Part shown: positions 23,890-35,299 of the stretch, piece after piece | How positions within the stretch are numbered: position 1 is the stretch's first letter | Layout: each line of letters opens with the position of its first letter | Assembly (NCBI GenBank): GCA_004352715.1 | Contig: SCFE01000014.1 | Location: 2,972,426-3,036,425 of the forward strand | DNA from: Hofstenia miamia | Taxonomy: Eukaryota; Xenacoelomorpha; Acoela | Reading direction: 5' to 3' | DNA length: 64,000 bases | Notes under the pieces: model-generated | What the model saw: only the letters and a program-made list of their open reading frames with translations | Databases searched by the model: none | Told to the model about the DNA's origin: nothing | Translations under genes and position numbers: made by a program

Positions 23890-26825
23890 ACGTAGTCGTT
23901 TAGAATCTTAATTTTGAAATTAACCAGCTTAAAGAGACTCTAAAATTTACCATAGCAATAGCCTTAACTGAAATTGTTTGATATTTTACAAATGGGACCT
24001 TTTTTTCTTACTGAATGAATTTGGATTACAAATAACTTCTGCCTTCTAAAAGAGACTAAAACAAAAAGTACTTCATAGGAAAGTATCAAAAATTCATTCC
24101 GCTGTATGCTACATATTGTTGAAATTTCTTACGCATACAGTTTTTTGAAGCGTTCAATAGAGATTCATGTTGTAAATAACACAGCCGTTGCTAAATACGC
24201 ACGGAATTTTGTGGGTTTGAAGCCCACGGAATCTGTAATTCAATCAATACACCAAATAGAGTACATTTTTGTTTTGAATAGAATCACTTTCTAACGAACA
24301 GATTGGAATTGAATCAATGACTTTCCATACGAATATAGATGTGATACCATATCACTACTATTCAATCAAAATAGTATAATTTAGTTCAGAGCATTAGTAA
24401 TGCTCTAAATAATTCAATAAGTTATCTAGTTTGTAAGTTTATAATAAAAAATTACTTAAAAAATTTTATCCAGTAAATATAACAAATAATTTATTTTTTA
24501 ACAGCAAAATTTTCCAATATTTGTTATTGAAATTTTACCATTAAGGGATCATTAAGGTGCGTTTCGAGTTCGAGTATTTTCGTAAAGACAAATTTTGAGT
24601 TTGATTGAGGTTTTTCTAATTCCGAGTTTTTTAGAGTAAAACAACGATTTTACAATAATTCCGAATTTTCTAAGTTAAAAAATAGTTATTTGCGATTGAA
24701 AAAGAAATTGAAATTTATATCAATTTAATTTTTACGACATTTTCTAGTGGATTTTGGATCGAGTTGTGATGACTTCTCTTCTGAGTTTTCCCGACGTATT
24801 TTGCGAGCTTATTCGAGTTCGAGATTTTAACATTCTAAGTACTCGAAAACCCTGTATGAAACAAATATTATTTAACCACAACCTCAATATTGCACTAAAT
24901 TAAACACAAAATTTTATAAAAAAACTAAAATAAATGTGATTTGTATAAGCCTATTTTGCAATATATATTTTGATGTCCATCTCAGCTGGTTAATGGCAAA
25001 ATTAAGATTCTAAGCGGTTTCGCTTAGTGGCACCTGGGTGTACATACTATGTATATAAGTTAGATCACTGTTAAAGCAACGGAGACCGCTATTACAAAAC
25101 AATTATTTTCGCTTACTCGTCAGTTATTTCATGCCGCCCAACCCAAATTTTGTACACATTACCGCTTCACTTTTGCATCTCAGAGAGCCTGCATGTTTTC
25201 TCTAGCAATTCAGGTGAACCTGTTGCGCCTTGGTTTAGATGGAGTCACACTAGAGATGGGCGGAGTCGATATTTTTGAAAACTTAGTGCACCGCATGTCA
25301 CATTTTGCCACTGCTTATCACTGTAGAACCTCACCTCGGTATATCGCAATGACTCAAAGGTTAGGGCGGTTATCGCAAAATCTTTACTTATGAGTGCTCT
25401 TCTATTTTTTATTCCATACTATTTTAAACATTTTTAATATAATCCTTTACTACTAGCGTTACTTTAACGCAACAAACTGTTTTGTCCACAATGATGAATA
25501 TTTGTGTTAAATTACATGCCAATGAGAATATTTTTTCAATGAGAAAGTTAAATTTATTTAAATTCTTTCCATACCTAGTGTTCAGCTAGAGACAGCCTAA
25601 TGCCAATGCCTAAATAGTTAATATTGGTAATTTTTCCTCAAATTCGCAATATACGTTTTTACCGATTGTCCCACAGCAAGCTTTGTCACCGTGCTAGTCT
25701 GCTCCGCGCAAATCTTTAAGTCACGCATGCTCAATCTGGGTTTTTTACAAATGGACTGGATAATATCCAATCAAAACTCAAAAAGTCGATCTTGTTAACT
25801 GACATTGCTATTCTGGGTTAGAGGAGATTGGTTACAGTCATCTCTGAAAAAAATTTTCAAACTAAGATCGTATTTGCAAAGCACTTGAGAAGCCCTCCAA
25901 AATTGTCTTAGAGAGGGAACAATTTCATAGTTGCTGCAAGGGCCAGCAAGATATTGATGACTATGATCGTTACTTAACCCTGATCACTGATATGGAAATT
26001 ATATCAGAAATCAAAATATACATGAAAATAAGTATATTTATATCCCATCTATCAAAATTGCACATTTTAAATTAATAAAACAAAATAATGAATGAGAAGT
26101 CGTAACTTCAAAGTGATTTATAGATTAAATTATTGTATTACTAAATAATATAAATTTTACCACGGAATATTTGCTACTAAAGTTTACCAACAGTTTCAGC
26201 AACTTAGTGATAACCAGTTAGTTGTTTCTTAAAAATAAATTTCTAGAACTATTTAAAGTATATTTTTTAAATAATATTATTTATTTGTTGTTAAATAAAG
26301 ATACTTTCCCTCATATTTTAGAATGTATAATAATTATATTATTTCAACTTTCTTGTTTTAAAATAGCTCAATGCTTTGCAATTTTCACGAACAGTGGATT
26401 CACAAAGGGCGACATGGTAGAATGCCCACCGTCAATTTTTCAAAATTGTAGAAGAAGTAATCAATTTTGGTTGGCGTTTAAGCATTTTGATCTTGATTCA
26501 CATGCTGACCATTGAGATGATTGTGCGCTTTTCAAAGTCCGAAAAATGGTGGCTATTGTAAACAAATGTAAACGCAACTTTAAGATTTTGATTTACTATC
26601 CCAATGCATTCATGAATAGTTCAAAAGATGAAAAGTTTTGTGAACTTTCAGAATAAGGATAATTTGGTAATTCGAGCTGTAAGTACTTATAAACTAGAGC
26701 AGGTTCGAGAAAGCTGGAGTTTAGTTTGCATGCTCGAGCGAGCTCGAGTGGCCTCGCAGGGCCCCAGGGAATGGATTATATGCAGGAGATAAATGGCATA
26801 CGAATTAGCCTCGGAGATTCATAGA
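23890..26825. other. Intergenic DNA, nothing recognised
   Basis: No exon, tRNA or transposon protein could be supported. The frames at 24106-24294, 25193-25393 and 26222-26515 are open but resemble nothing. Slightly GC-richer patches at 24990-25390, 25660-25740 and 26700-26775 may be fragments of old repeats. Confidence 0.4.
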
Positions 26826-26827
26826 GA

Positions 26828-27063
26828 AAATGACCACATACGCCGAAAGTGAGAACATATATGTAATGAGACCCGACAGCGTTGTAGTTGGTAAAGAAGA
26901 AAGATTGAGAAAACAATAGGCGAAGGACAAAAACCTTAATGGCAAATGAAAAATAAGCATAGATAGTTGAGAAAAGCAATAGAAACACTAGAAGTTTATG
27001 TAATCTTGACAGTAATAGGAGCACTAAGAGCAGAAATCATGAAGTATAAGAGGATTTGGGGGG
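26828..27063 (+). pseudogene. Very old restriction-like-endonuclease LINE fragment
   Basis: The plus strand reads ENIYVMRPDSVVVGKEERL near 26850, close in order and spacing to the endonuclease core of the Dong-like copy at 52.2 kb (RPDVVVVDKEKRL). In another frame further on it reads TVIGALRAEIMKYKR, matching VVVGALGAVSKKHKR there. Stops and shifts lie between. The second catalytic Asp cannot be seen. It ends at a run of Gs (about 27057). I read this as a decayed relative of the Dong/R4-like family, not the same subfamily. Confidence 0.5.
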
Positions 27064-27209
27064 GGTGTTATCTGTCGGATAGTGCATTGATATAAGATGC
27101 AGAACAACTAGTTAAGGAAAAAATACAAGGATCCTGGAAAGTGTGAGAATAGAATAAATAACTATATCGATATTATTAAAAATAATGTAGGGTTTGATAT
27201 TAGATTACA

Positions 27210-27228
27210 ATATATATATATATATACA
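27210..27228. repeat. TA microsatellite
   Basis: Short TA run 30 bp upstream of peptide gene 2. Peptide gene 1 also has TA runs close by. Confidence 0.9.
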
Positions 27229-27259
27229 TATGAAATTAATGCAGAAAACTCTTTAGAAA

Positions 27260-27388
27260 ATGAAATATTCTTTTCTTCTAACTCTTTTGTTTGCAATCCT
27301 GTCATTAGTAACATCGATGAATCAAAATCAACTTGGATATTATTTGAAGAAAAGGGGTTATAGACGAGGTTATAAAAAACGAAATTGA
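27260..27388 (+). CDS. Short secreted peptide precursor 2 (42 aa), unknown function
   Basis: A complete 42-codon frame from ATG to TGA. Residues 1-19 (MKYSFLLTLLFAILSLVTS) are a clear signal peptide and match peptide 1 at 14 of 19 positions; the nucleotides of that part are also clearly related. The mature region starts MNQNQLGYYL, then KKR (residues 30-32), and ends GYRRGYKKRN, so it is strongly basic and Tyr/Gly-rich without cysteine. Cleavage after KKR would release that ten-residue peptide. CTCTTTAG ends four bases before the ATG, mirroring the acceptor of peptide 1. An AATAAA polyadenylation signal lies 65 bases after the stop (27453-27458). The arrangement supports a real short gene. 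It could be a neuropeptide, antimicrobial or gland peptide; the sequence alone does not decide. Confidence 0.75.
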   Translation: MKYSFLLTLLFAILSLVTSMNQNQLGYYLKKRGYRRGYKKRN

Positions 27389-27452
27389 GTATCTATCAAA
27401 GAAGAAAATCACATAATACTTAGCATGTAAATTTTTGTTAACTGTGTATTAC

Positions 27453-27458
27453 AATAAA
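27453..27458 (+). terminator. Polyadenylation signal AATAAA for peptide gene 2
   Basis: Canonical hexamer 65 bases downstream of the stop codon, on the coding strand. Confidence 0.55.
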
Positions 27459-27459
27459 C

Positions 27460-30400
27460 AATATTGAACGCTTTTTGTGATGAATTTTTATATAAGACTT
27501 CAGAATTTGCTATTAAAATTTAAAGTGAACTTTAGAAATCACATAGTTTTCTTAATATTGAGATCATTCTAAGTATTTTTGCAATGTTTTTTGTCTAATA
27601 CTTTATAGTTGATATAAATTGAAATCAGATACTTTACATTTGCTATACTGAACTCTTTCAGAGCAGAAGCACACTCGAAAAAGAAATATTTCAAGGCAAA
27701 TAACATAAATGATTACAACAGCATCATCTGATTGAGCAAATGATTCTTGAAGTAAATAAGCTGCCTTGGGGATAACATCTACATACTGCATTTATTGTCT
27801 CATAAATGATGGAATGCATACAAATGAGTTTCTTAGAAAATGACTTTTTCATGATGTTTAAACTTACATCGTCTAACGTCCAATTTAAAAGACAACCCAT
27901 TTTTCGAAATTTGCAAAGAATTTCTCCAAGCCTATTACCAAGATTTGAAAATCTTGGGGCATGAGTAGGTCTATTGGTGAACACACTTTAATCTACTGTT
28001 GAAAATATCTATTACGGCGAACTGTTGAGGCTGAAGTTTTTGAAAAATTTAGCAATTTTTCTATGAAATTTTCAAATCTTTGAAAATGACAAAAATTCTC
28101 TCCATACCTAATGTTCATGTTTCTATGAGATTTTGAGCACATGGAAGCAACAAAAAACCTTTGACAGCTTCTTCATATGTGCAAAAATATTCCAAACTCA
28201 TTGAGGAGTGCCGAGGCACAAAATCAGAAATCCGAGGCCGAAAGATGGCCCTCATAGTTTTTCAGCCATAAGAGCTCACATTTTTTTATATTTATGAAAC
28301 ATTTTCAAAAGCATCGAGCTGTTTGACATTGAACATAAATTTTTTATTAATGTTTGCATTTTCCGAAATTGCTCTGCCATTCTAGTAGGCTTGGGATGAC
28401 ATCAATATTAACCATGTCATTATATAAGTATACTAATCTAAGTATACTAACCAAAACTCAGTTGCTTCCTTGAAACATGTTTGTAAAATACACTGTACTA
28501 CTATAAATAAATATTTTAAAAATTTCAACCTTTTAATAACTTCTATTATACTTTTATAATAACAATAAAATTTGTAGTTTCTTTCCTATCATTATCTTTC
28601 ATAACTGTGTTAGCTGATTAAGAATGATATCTCCATTCTCAATAATGATATTTTTGTGGAAATATATATCCCTTTATAATTTGATCAGAGCAAGCATTAT
28701 GGAGCTAATAACATGTCTGCCAACTACTTGGGTACTGATACCTCCAGATGTAATACAAAAAGTCTAGAAATGAAAAATGTGTGATAGCCTCGTGGACTTA
28801 CATGACAAATATATATTTATTGGCAATTTCCAAAAATTGCAAAAAAATATGTTGGAACTTTTTTGGTAAACTCAAGAACTCCTTACAATATTAATGTGAA
28901 CATTTTACATTATGACCAACTACTAATACTGTGCAACAGCACTATTAAAGATTTGGAGCTCTGATATTTAAGATATTTTATTAATTTGAGCTTACATCTC
29001 TAATACTTATTAAAATGCAATTTAAGTCCACCTAATTTAACAGATGTGTTTAATATTCAAAATATAATTTGATTGCGCTTTTCCGTCCACATCCCACAGC
29101 AAATCAGAATTTGAATATGTCCAAAAATGAAAAAGCAATTATGCTACACATTTTGTCAATGTGAGAGTTGTCAACTCTTCACAACTGATCTTCTTCTATC
29201 ATCTAAAGAGTTTCTTAGGATATTAATTTGAAAATGTGCGTTATGAGTTTTTATTGGGAAATAGGTCCATTACATTTGGTCTCACTTTATTTATCACTCC
29301 CATAACTTAATTTTTTTCGTCTATTTTTTTCACTGCTTCTATTTATATATACAAAGTAGTTAGCTACAAATACCACCAAACATGAATTGTGCTAGAGGGT
29401 TTGAAAATAGCCAGCTTACAGCAACATAAGTAGAAAAGGTAAATAATAAATATTTTGCTTAATGTAAATAGACCACTCAAAGCGTCCCGCAAAGTCAGAA
29501 GTGATTGCGCATTAGGTTCTTAAAAAAATATTTAAAACCCATTACATATTGCTTAGGTGTACCAAAGTCGTAAAATAAGGAAAATTGGCTACAATTTGCA
29601 AGTAAGCATTTCTTGACGCTTAGGACTACACTCTGTTCGATAGATTTTTTCTAGACGCAACTTTTACCTAAATTTTTTGCCTTGATATATAATGAACTAA
29701 GTTCAACATTGTGTAAAAAAATTCTCATTTTTTGTAAAGTAATCCATTTTAGAAACCCATATTTGTGTCAGTTTTGATCTAATTTTCAAATTTCTTACAT
29801 CATTTGATTGTCCAATTTGACATAATTTTGTACTTGTTGATTAGCCTCGATCACGTTAAGAAATATAAGATAATCACGTTTCATCTGAGTGATTGTGACT
29901 TTCACGATGTCACCATGCAGTGTATGGAGCATATTGTTGAGAAATTTATTGATAAAAGTGAAATTTCAAAGAATGTATGTGTGCAATTTACATACAAGAT
30001 CTTTGATATATACTTTTCGAATATCAAGGGCGGAAATTTTTAAACAATGCAGTTAGATATTTGAGTGAAACTGCTCTTTCTGGTAAGAGGACCGCATAGG
30101 ACATTTGAATTTTTTTAAAAAGAGCCACCCTATCGTAAGGTAACGCTCTCGCATTATTAGAAAATCAAAGGTGCCCTAAGCACTGCAACCTCACACGTCA
30201 AAATGAACTCAAATACTAAAATCTAAAGATTGTTAGGAAATGTGATTGTTGTAGTTAATTACCAAGACATCTGTTATTTCAAACAGATTTGATTGGTTTT
30301 AAAAAGAGGATGTTCTTCTTAGTAAACAATGTTCTTCTTAACATCGAAATCTTCGAAGTTATCAAAATCAAATGACTACGGTCTTAGTATACATCACTTT

Positions 30401-30540
30401 AATATTGTATGCATTTATTTTTTTTCATTAAATTGCTCAATAACACTCGCATGCATATCATAAAATAAATCAAAATATATTCTTTTAGTTGTCATTTTTG
30501 CTAATATATTGGGTTTTATTTAACTCTTTATGTCTGTTAA
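27460..30540. other. AT-rich intergenic DNA, nothing recognised
   Basis: About 3 kb without convincing coding. The frames at 27603-27791 (minus), 27724-27984 (minus) and 29804-30043 (plus) are open by chance as far as I can tell. No repeats with clear ends. Confidence 0.45.
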
Positions 30541-30551
30541 GCAATGGTTAT

Positions 30552-30708
30552 ACTTTACTTTACCTTACGGCAGTGTACGAGGTCTTAAGTAAAGTAAAGT
30601 AAAATCCAATTATAAAATTCTCTGGTTTACCTTACTTTTCAGCAGTGTACTACGAACTAGGTAAAAGCCATTTAAGTTTACTTTACTTTACTTTAAGGCG
30701 GTGTACGA
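30552..30708. repeat. Palindromic GTAAAG / GCAGTGTACGA repeat cluster
   Basis: ACTTTACTTTAC at 30552-30563 and its exact reverse complement at 30589-30600 flank GGCAGTGTACGAGG. Two further modules follow: AGCAGTGTACTACGA near 30641, and TTTACTTTACTTTA then GGCGGTGTACGAC at 30697-30709. The unit [TTTACTTTAC + GCxGTGTACGA] therefore occurs three times in about 160 bp, with foldback potential. It may be part of a non-autonomous transposon end. Confidence 0.6.
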
Positions 30709-30918
30709 CTAGGGTAAGACAATTTCATTTACTACTGTGTAACCCTGAAATGAAATGAAATATCTATATTTAGAGTTGTTTTTTACAATATAAAATACTG
30801 TTTACATCACTAACTAGAAATAAAGGAACAAAACACATACAACAATAATATTTAAAAAATAATTTCAATTACTAGCTTGGGCTATGACGAAGTTAGGTTA
30901 TAATCACTATTATAAAAT

Positions 30919-33800
30919 TTAAAAACCTCGCCATTTGTATTCAAGCCTTTCCTTTGTATAACTACAGAAGTATTTTTTAATTTCGTTTTTGAATACTCTT
31001 AATTTATTTATTTGTTTTATAGATTTAGGTAAATTATTCCATATATTTATTTATGTGTTGAGAAATAAATTTTTCATTATTTTTTTGTTATAGGGAAGAG
31101 GCTTAATTTTTTGGGTTCTAAGATTATGTCTAAGCAATTTAAAGGACATAAAGTTGGATTTGTGGTATGGAACAATATTACTTAATATTTTAAAAAAAGT
31201 AGGTAATATGTTTTTATAAATAATGCATTGTGGCTTTATAAAAGTTTTTATTAATTTCTTGATTTCTGCATTTCTGTTATATAAATGATTAATTTCTATT
31301 TTTATAGCCCATTTTATTTGCACATTGAATTTATTCAAAAGTTTTTGATTTATATCGGTATACAGTATGTTTCGATAATTAAAGTACTTAGTATTAATGT
31401 GAGAATTAATTGAGTTTTTGCTGTGGTTGGAAGCTGTTGTGATACATTGCAAAGAGACTTAATTTAAATAGCCATTTTGTTTAGTAAAATTAAGTTGAGA
31501 ATCAAAAATTATACCTAAATATTTAAAAGAATTAACTTCTTCTATGTATATGTCATTAAATTTCAATTTAAATTGTGAAATATTTGTAGAATTATTGTTA
31601 GATTTAGGTCTAATAAGGCAAAATTGAGTTTTATATGGGTTTATTCTTAGTTTTAGCGAAGCAAAATATTATGCAAGATGAGTGTAATTATCTTCGAGAA
31701 CTTTTATAGCAATTTCAAGAGACCTATGTGAAATAAATAGCATTGTATCATCAGCATATTGTATAACATTACATGTGGTATGATTGCTCAAATCGTTTAC
31801 ATACATATTGAATAGTAAAGTTCCCAAAATTGTGCCTTGTGGAACACCATTTTTGATAGAAATCCAGTCAGAGAGAATTCCATTTAGTTGAACTCTTTGT
31901 TTACGATTATGGAAATAGCTGCTTATAAGATCTTCACTTTTGTTTGAGAAACCCAGAATTTTTATTTTTTAATTAAAATGAGATGGTCGATCCAGTCAAA
32001 AGCTTTTGACAAAGCTAGGCATGCAACTGTGGAACAGTCATCAATATTTATGGTATTTCGATAAATTTTCGGTAGCTGTTAACAAAGCATCATTTGTAGA
32101 AATATATTGACCAAAACCATATTGATTTTGACAGTAAAGATTATGTTTACATAAATGTTCATTAATTTGATTTAAAAAAATTTTTAAAAAACCTTACTAA
32201 TTGGCGATGTAATAGAAATTGGTCAATAGTTCAAGCAATCTTTTGGGTCATCTTTTTTAAATAATGGAGTAATATTTGCCAATTTTATTTGGTCAGGAAA
32301 CGTAGAATATCTAATTCACGTGTTTATAATGTATAAAAGTGGCTCAGCTATTATTATATCTGGAGCAATTTTTAGAGACCAAGTTGGGATAATGGAGGGA
32401 CCGCTACATTTGTATTTTAAAGATTGAATAGATTTGATAATTTCAAACTTGGTCATGAATCTGAAAGGCGGGGCTATAGGTTGAACTTGATTGATCTTAA
32501 AAGGAGTATTTACACCATCAAAATTGCCTAAGTTGCAAAATGCTTCATTAAATATGTTGCTCATAGCCTTATTGTTAGTGATTATCTTTCCTTTATAATT
32601 TATTTTTTCGATTTTTTAATTTTTTATTTGTTTTCCATTTAATAAATTATTTATAAAGTCCCACCTACATTTTTTAGAAGAGATTTTTTGATATTCAGAA
32701 CGGCTTTTCGCGTGTAAATATTGCACAAATTACATGCATTTTTATAAATATTATAATCGTTTACAGTTTCAGAATTTTTGTATTCCTTTCATTTAGATTT
32801 CTTTGGTTCAATTAACTCTAAACATTTTGTATCAATCCATGGTTTAGAAACTTTTTTAGACACATTATCAAATTTTTTCACAGTAAAAATTTTCCTTTAA
32901 GGGCAACAAATATCTAAATAGAATAAAAGAATTATATTAAAGTTGCTGAACATTTAATTTGGTGTTTGTGAAGAGTAAATTCGTCTCCAATTTTCGGTTT
33001 TTAAATTATTTATAAGTTTTAAGACATTTTTTTCTGATTTTTCTCTTATTTTTATCCAAAATTTAGTTGGGTTGTTAATTTTTTGCTTATTAGAATAAGC
33101 TATTATAAAGCAATGGTCAGAGTAAGGAAATTCAGAACAAATGTATTTATATAAAGATTCATTTTCTAAGACTATAAAATAATCAATCAAGGTTTGGCTA
33201 TTTGCAGAAATTCTGGATGGACTGCATTGATTTATTAGTGAAATGTTGAAATTTGAAAGGAAATTTTGTAACTTAGATTTTTCAGTAATATTTAAAAAGT
33301 TTAAATTCCAGTCGCTCATTAACATTATATTTGTGTTATGACTTAATGCTGTAATGATTTCATTTTCGAAATGTGCAAAGCATTTGTTCGAATGAGCTTG
33401 TTTGGACAATATGATATATTCAGAAGCTGTCTGCTATTGCAATTAAGCGGGTATTTGATGTCAACCCAAAGGCTTTCATATTTGTTAATGGTTGAAATGT
33501 TTTTCTGAAGTTTAAGTTTTAGTTTTCTATCAATTATGAACATTACACCTCTTCCTATAGTTTTATTGTAATATAAAGTTTGATTTCAATCTTTTCTGAA
33601 TAGTTGAAATTTATGATTATCAATTGACCAAGGGGAATTTTCATGATTAATTGTATGCTATGTTTCGGATACTTCAAGGACAAAATTTGAGCCAATTTCT
33701 TGTACGACTTGTTTGTATTAATTATTTTTTGAAGAAAGGTTTTGGAAGTAAAATGAGTCTGATTTTGCCAAATATGAAGCATTGTTTGAAACGTAGTTAC
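30919..33800 (-). pseudogene. Nearly complete non-LTR retrotransposon ORF2 (APE endonuclease + RT), dead
   Basis: Minus strand, CR1/jockey/I-type order. From about 33790 come endonuclease N-terminal pieces (FVLEVSET; GRGVMFIIDRKLK). A 151-codon open frame (33409-32954) has LMSDWNLNFLN and EFPYSDHCFIIAY, the D.N and SDH motifs of the apurinic-type endonuclease. The reverse transcriptase follows: WSLKIAPDIIIAEPLLY, TPLFKKDDPKDCLNY, then ACLALSKAFDWIDH (about 32005-31965), GVPQGTILGTLLFNMYVND (about 31850-31800) and YADDT (about 31765-31750). A C-terminal region (31452-31051) ends with IWNNLPKSIKQINKLR and a stop at 30919. Stops and shifts break it, for example between 32300 and 31940. The YADD and SDH residues are retained. 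It would have copied its RNA at a nicked target. It is the most complete LINE here. Confidence 0.85.
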
Positions 33801-34380
33801 TTCTGCCCCATCCTGAAAAAGTGCTTTAATAATTATGGGGTGGAGAATCCCATTTTGGCAAATTGCATTTTTAGAATCATTTTAGCGTTTTTAGCATTTT
33901 AGCTTTTAGAATTTACTTAATGAGTAATTCAATTATAATGTGACAGTATTTTCTGACGGAGACATTTTAGTCATGACCAAAAGCGGGGCAAAGCCCTGCC
34001 AAAAATTTTCAAAATATTGTGAAAAGAGTCCCTAAAAAAACCTTATATTATTAATTTTTTAATTTTTTCCGAAAATTTTCCGATTTTGTAAAATTTGTAA
34101 TAAACTTAATAAATGTTTAGAAATAGAAGAATATTTACATCACAGACTGATATCTTAAGTCATTAAAAGTTAACTGAAGCTGAGGAATTCGACTTTGCTA
34201 GCATTTTTGCTTCATAAAAATTATTATGATAGAACTCTATATTTCGAATGTTAGTGAAGACTAGAGATATGCTTCCCCACTTCAATGTATATTCAAGTAT
34301 TCTGTGAGCAAATCCTTGCAATCAACGTTCTAAGAAGCGGGTCAAATCGGCTTATCTATTTTACAATATTTCCGGTTCTC
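33801..34380. other. Intergenic, with a fragment of a repeat shared with 39.0 kb
   Basis: 33950-34042 (TTTTCTGACGGAGACATTTT, AAAGCGGGGCAAAGCC, GAAAAGAGTCCCTAAAAA) matches, piecewise, the MITE interior at 39007-39137. No element ends are visible here, so it is a partial copy. The remainder has no gene. Confidence 0.5.
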
Positions 34381-34600
34381 AGTGGGTTTCCGGGAAAAGA
34401 CTATCCGGGTTGCAACTCTGGCCAACACCCCAAGTGTACCCAAGACTAGTTGTTTGCGGGCTGGACCGGCATCTACAGGCGGCCGTAGCCCGAGAGATGC
34501 GGATGCCCACGTGCGGGCTGAAACCTAAAATTCTAGGGGCGCGTTTTTTTTTACTTTTTTTATTTTATTTTTTTGTTTTACTTTGTTTTCTGAACTAACT
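34381..34600. other. GC-rich patch beside a gap, unidentified
   Basis: 34381-34545 is strongly GC-enriched, with GCGGGCTGGACCGGC and CGTGCGGGCTGAAACC, then a T-rich tract. This could be the end of a GC-rich transposon (GCGGGC words resemble hAT ends), but no partner end is visible and the gap at 34721 follows. Confidence 0.35.
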
Positions 34601-34720
34601 TTGTTTTTTTAATTATATTCTGTTGGTAGTAACAATGGACTATCATTACAGTATTACGTTTTACATATAGGCTAATGTATAAATGTATATAATATAAAGG
34701 AATTCCACCATTATCATTAA

Positions 34721-35259
34721 NNNNNNNNNNNNNNNNNNNNNNNNNNNNNNNNNNNNNNNNNNNNNNNNNNNNNNNNNNNNNNNNNNNNNNNNNNNNNNNN
34801 NNNNNNNNNNNNNNNNNNNNNNNNNNNNNNNNNNNNNNNNNNNNNNNNNNNNNNNNNNNNNNNNNNNNNNNNNNNNNNNNNNNNNNNNNNNNNNNNNNNN
34901 NNNNNNNNNNNNNNNNNNNNNNNNNNNNNNNNNNNNNNNNNNNNNNNNNNNNNNNNNNNNNNNNNNNNNNNNNNNNNNNNNNNNNNNNNNNNNNNNNNNN
35001 NNNNNNNNNNNNNNNNNNNNNNNNNNNNNNNNNNNNNNNNNNNNNNNNNNNNNNNNNNNNNNNNNNNNNNNNNNNNNNNNNNNNNNNNNNNNNNNNNNNN
35101 NNNNNNNNNNNNNNNNNNNNNNNNNNNNNNNNNNNNNNNNNNNNNNNNNNNNNNNNNNNNNNNNNNNNNNNNNNNNNNNNNNNNNNNNNNNNNNNNNNNN
35201 NNNNNNNNNNNNNNNNNNNNNNNNNNNNNNNNNNNNNNNNNNNNNNNNNNNNNNNNNNN
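34721..35259. other. Assembly gap (539 N)
   Basis: Longest gap in the window. The right flank starts with CGGCTCGTTGACAAGTCTGA followed by GCCG, which can fold on itself (CGGCTC/GAGCCG). Confidence 1.
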
Positions 35260-35299
35260 AGTTGGAAGCTCGGCTCGTTGACAAGTCTGAGCCGACATT

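Noticed and set aside
25193-25393. 66-codon plus-strand frame
   Set aside because: No motif, no splice context, no homologue known to me.
34381-34545. GC-rich patch as a SINE or tRNA-derived repeat
   Set aside because: No A/B boxes and no defined ends; the neighbouring gap prevents a decision.
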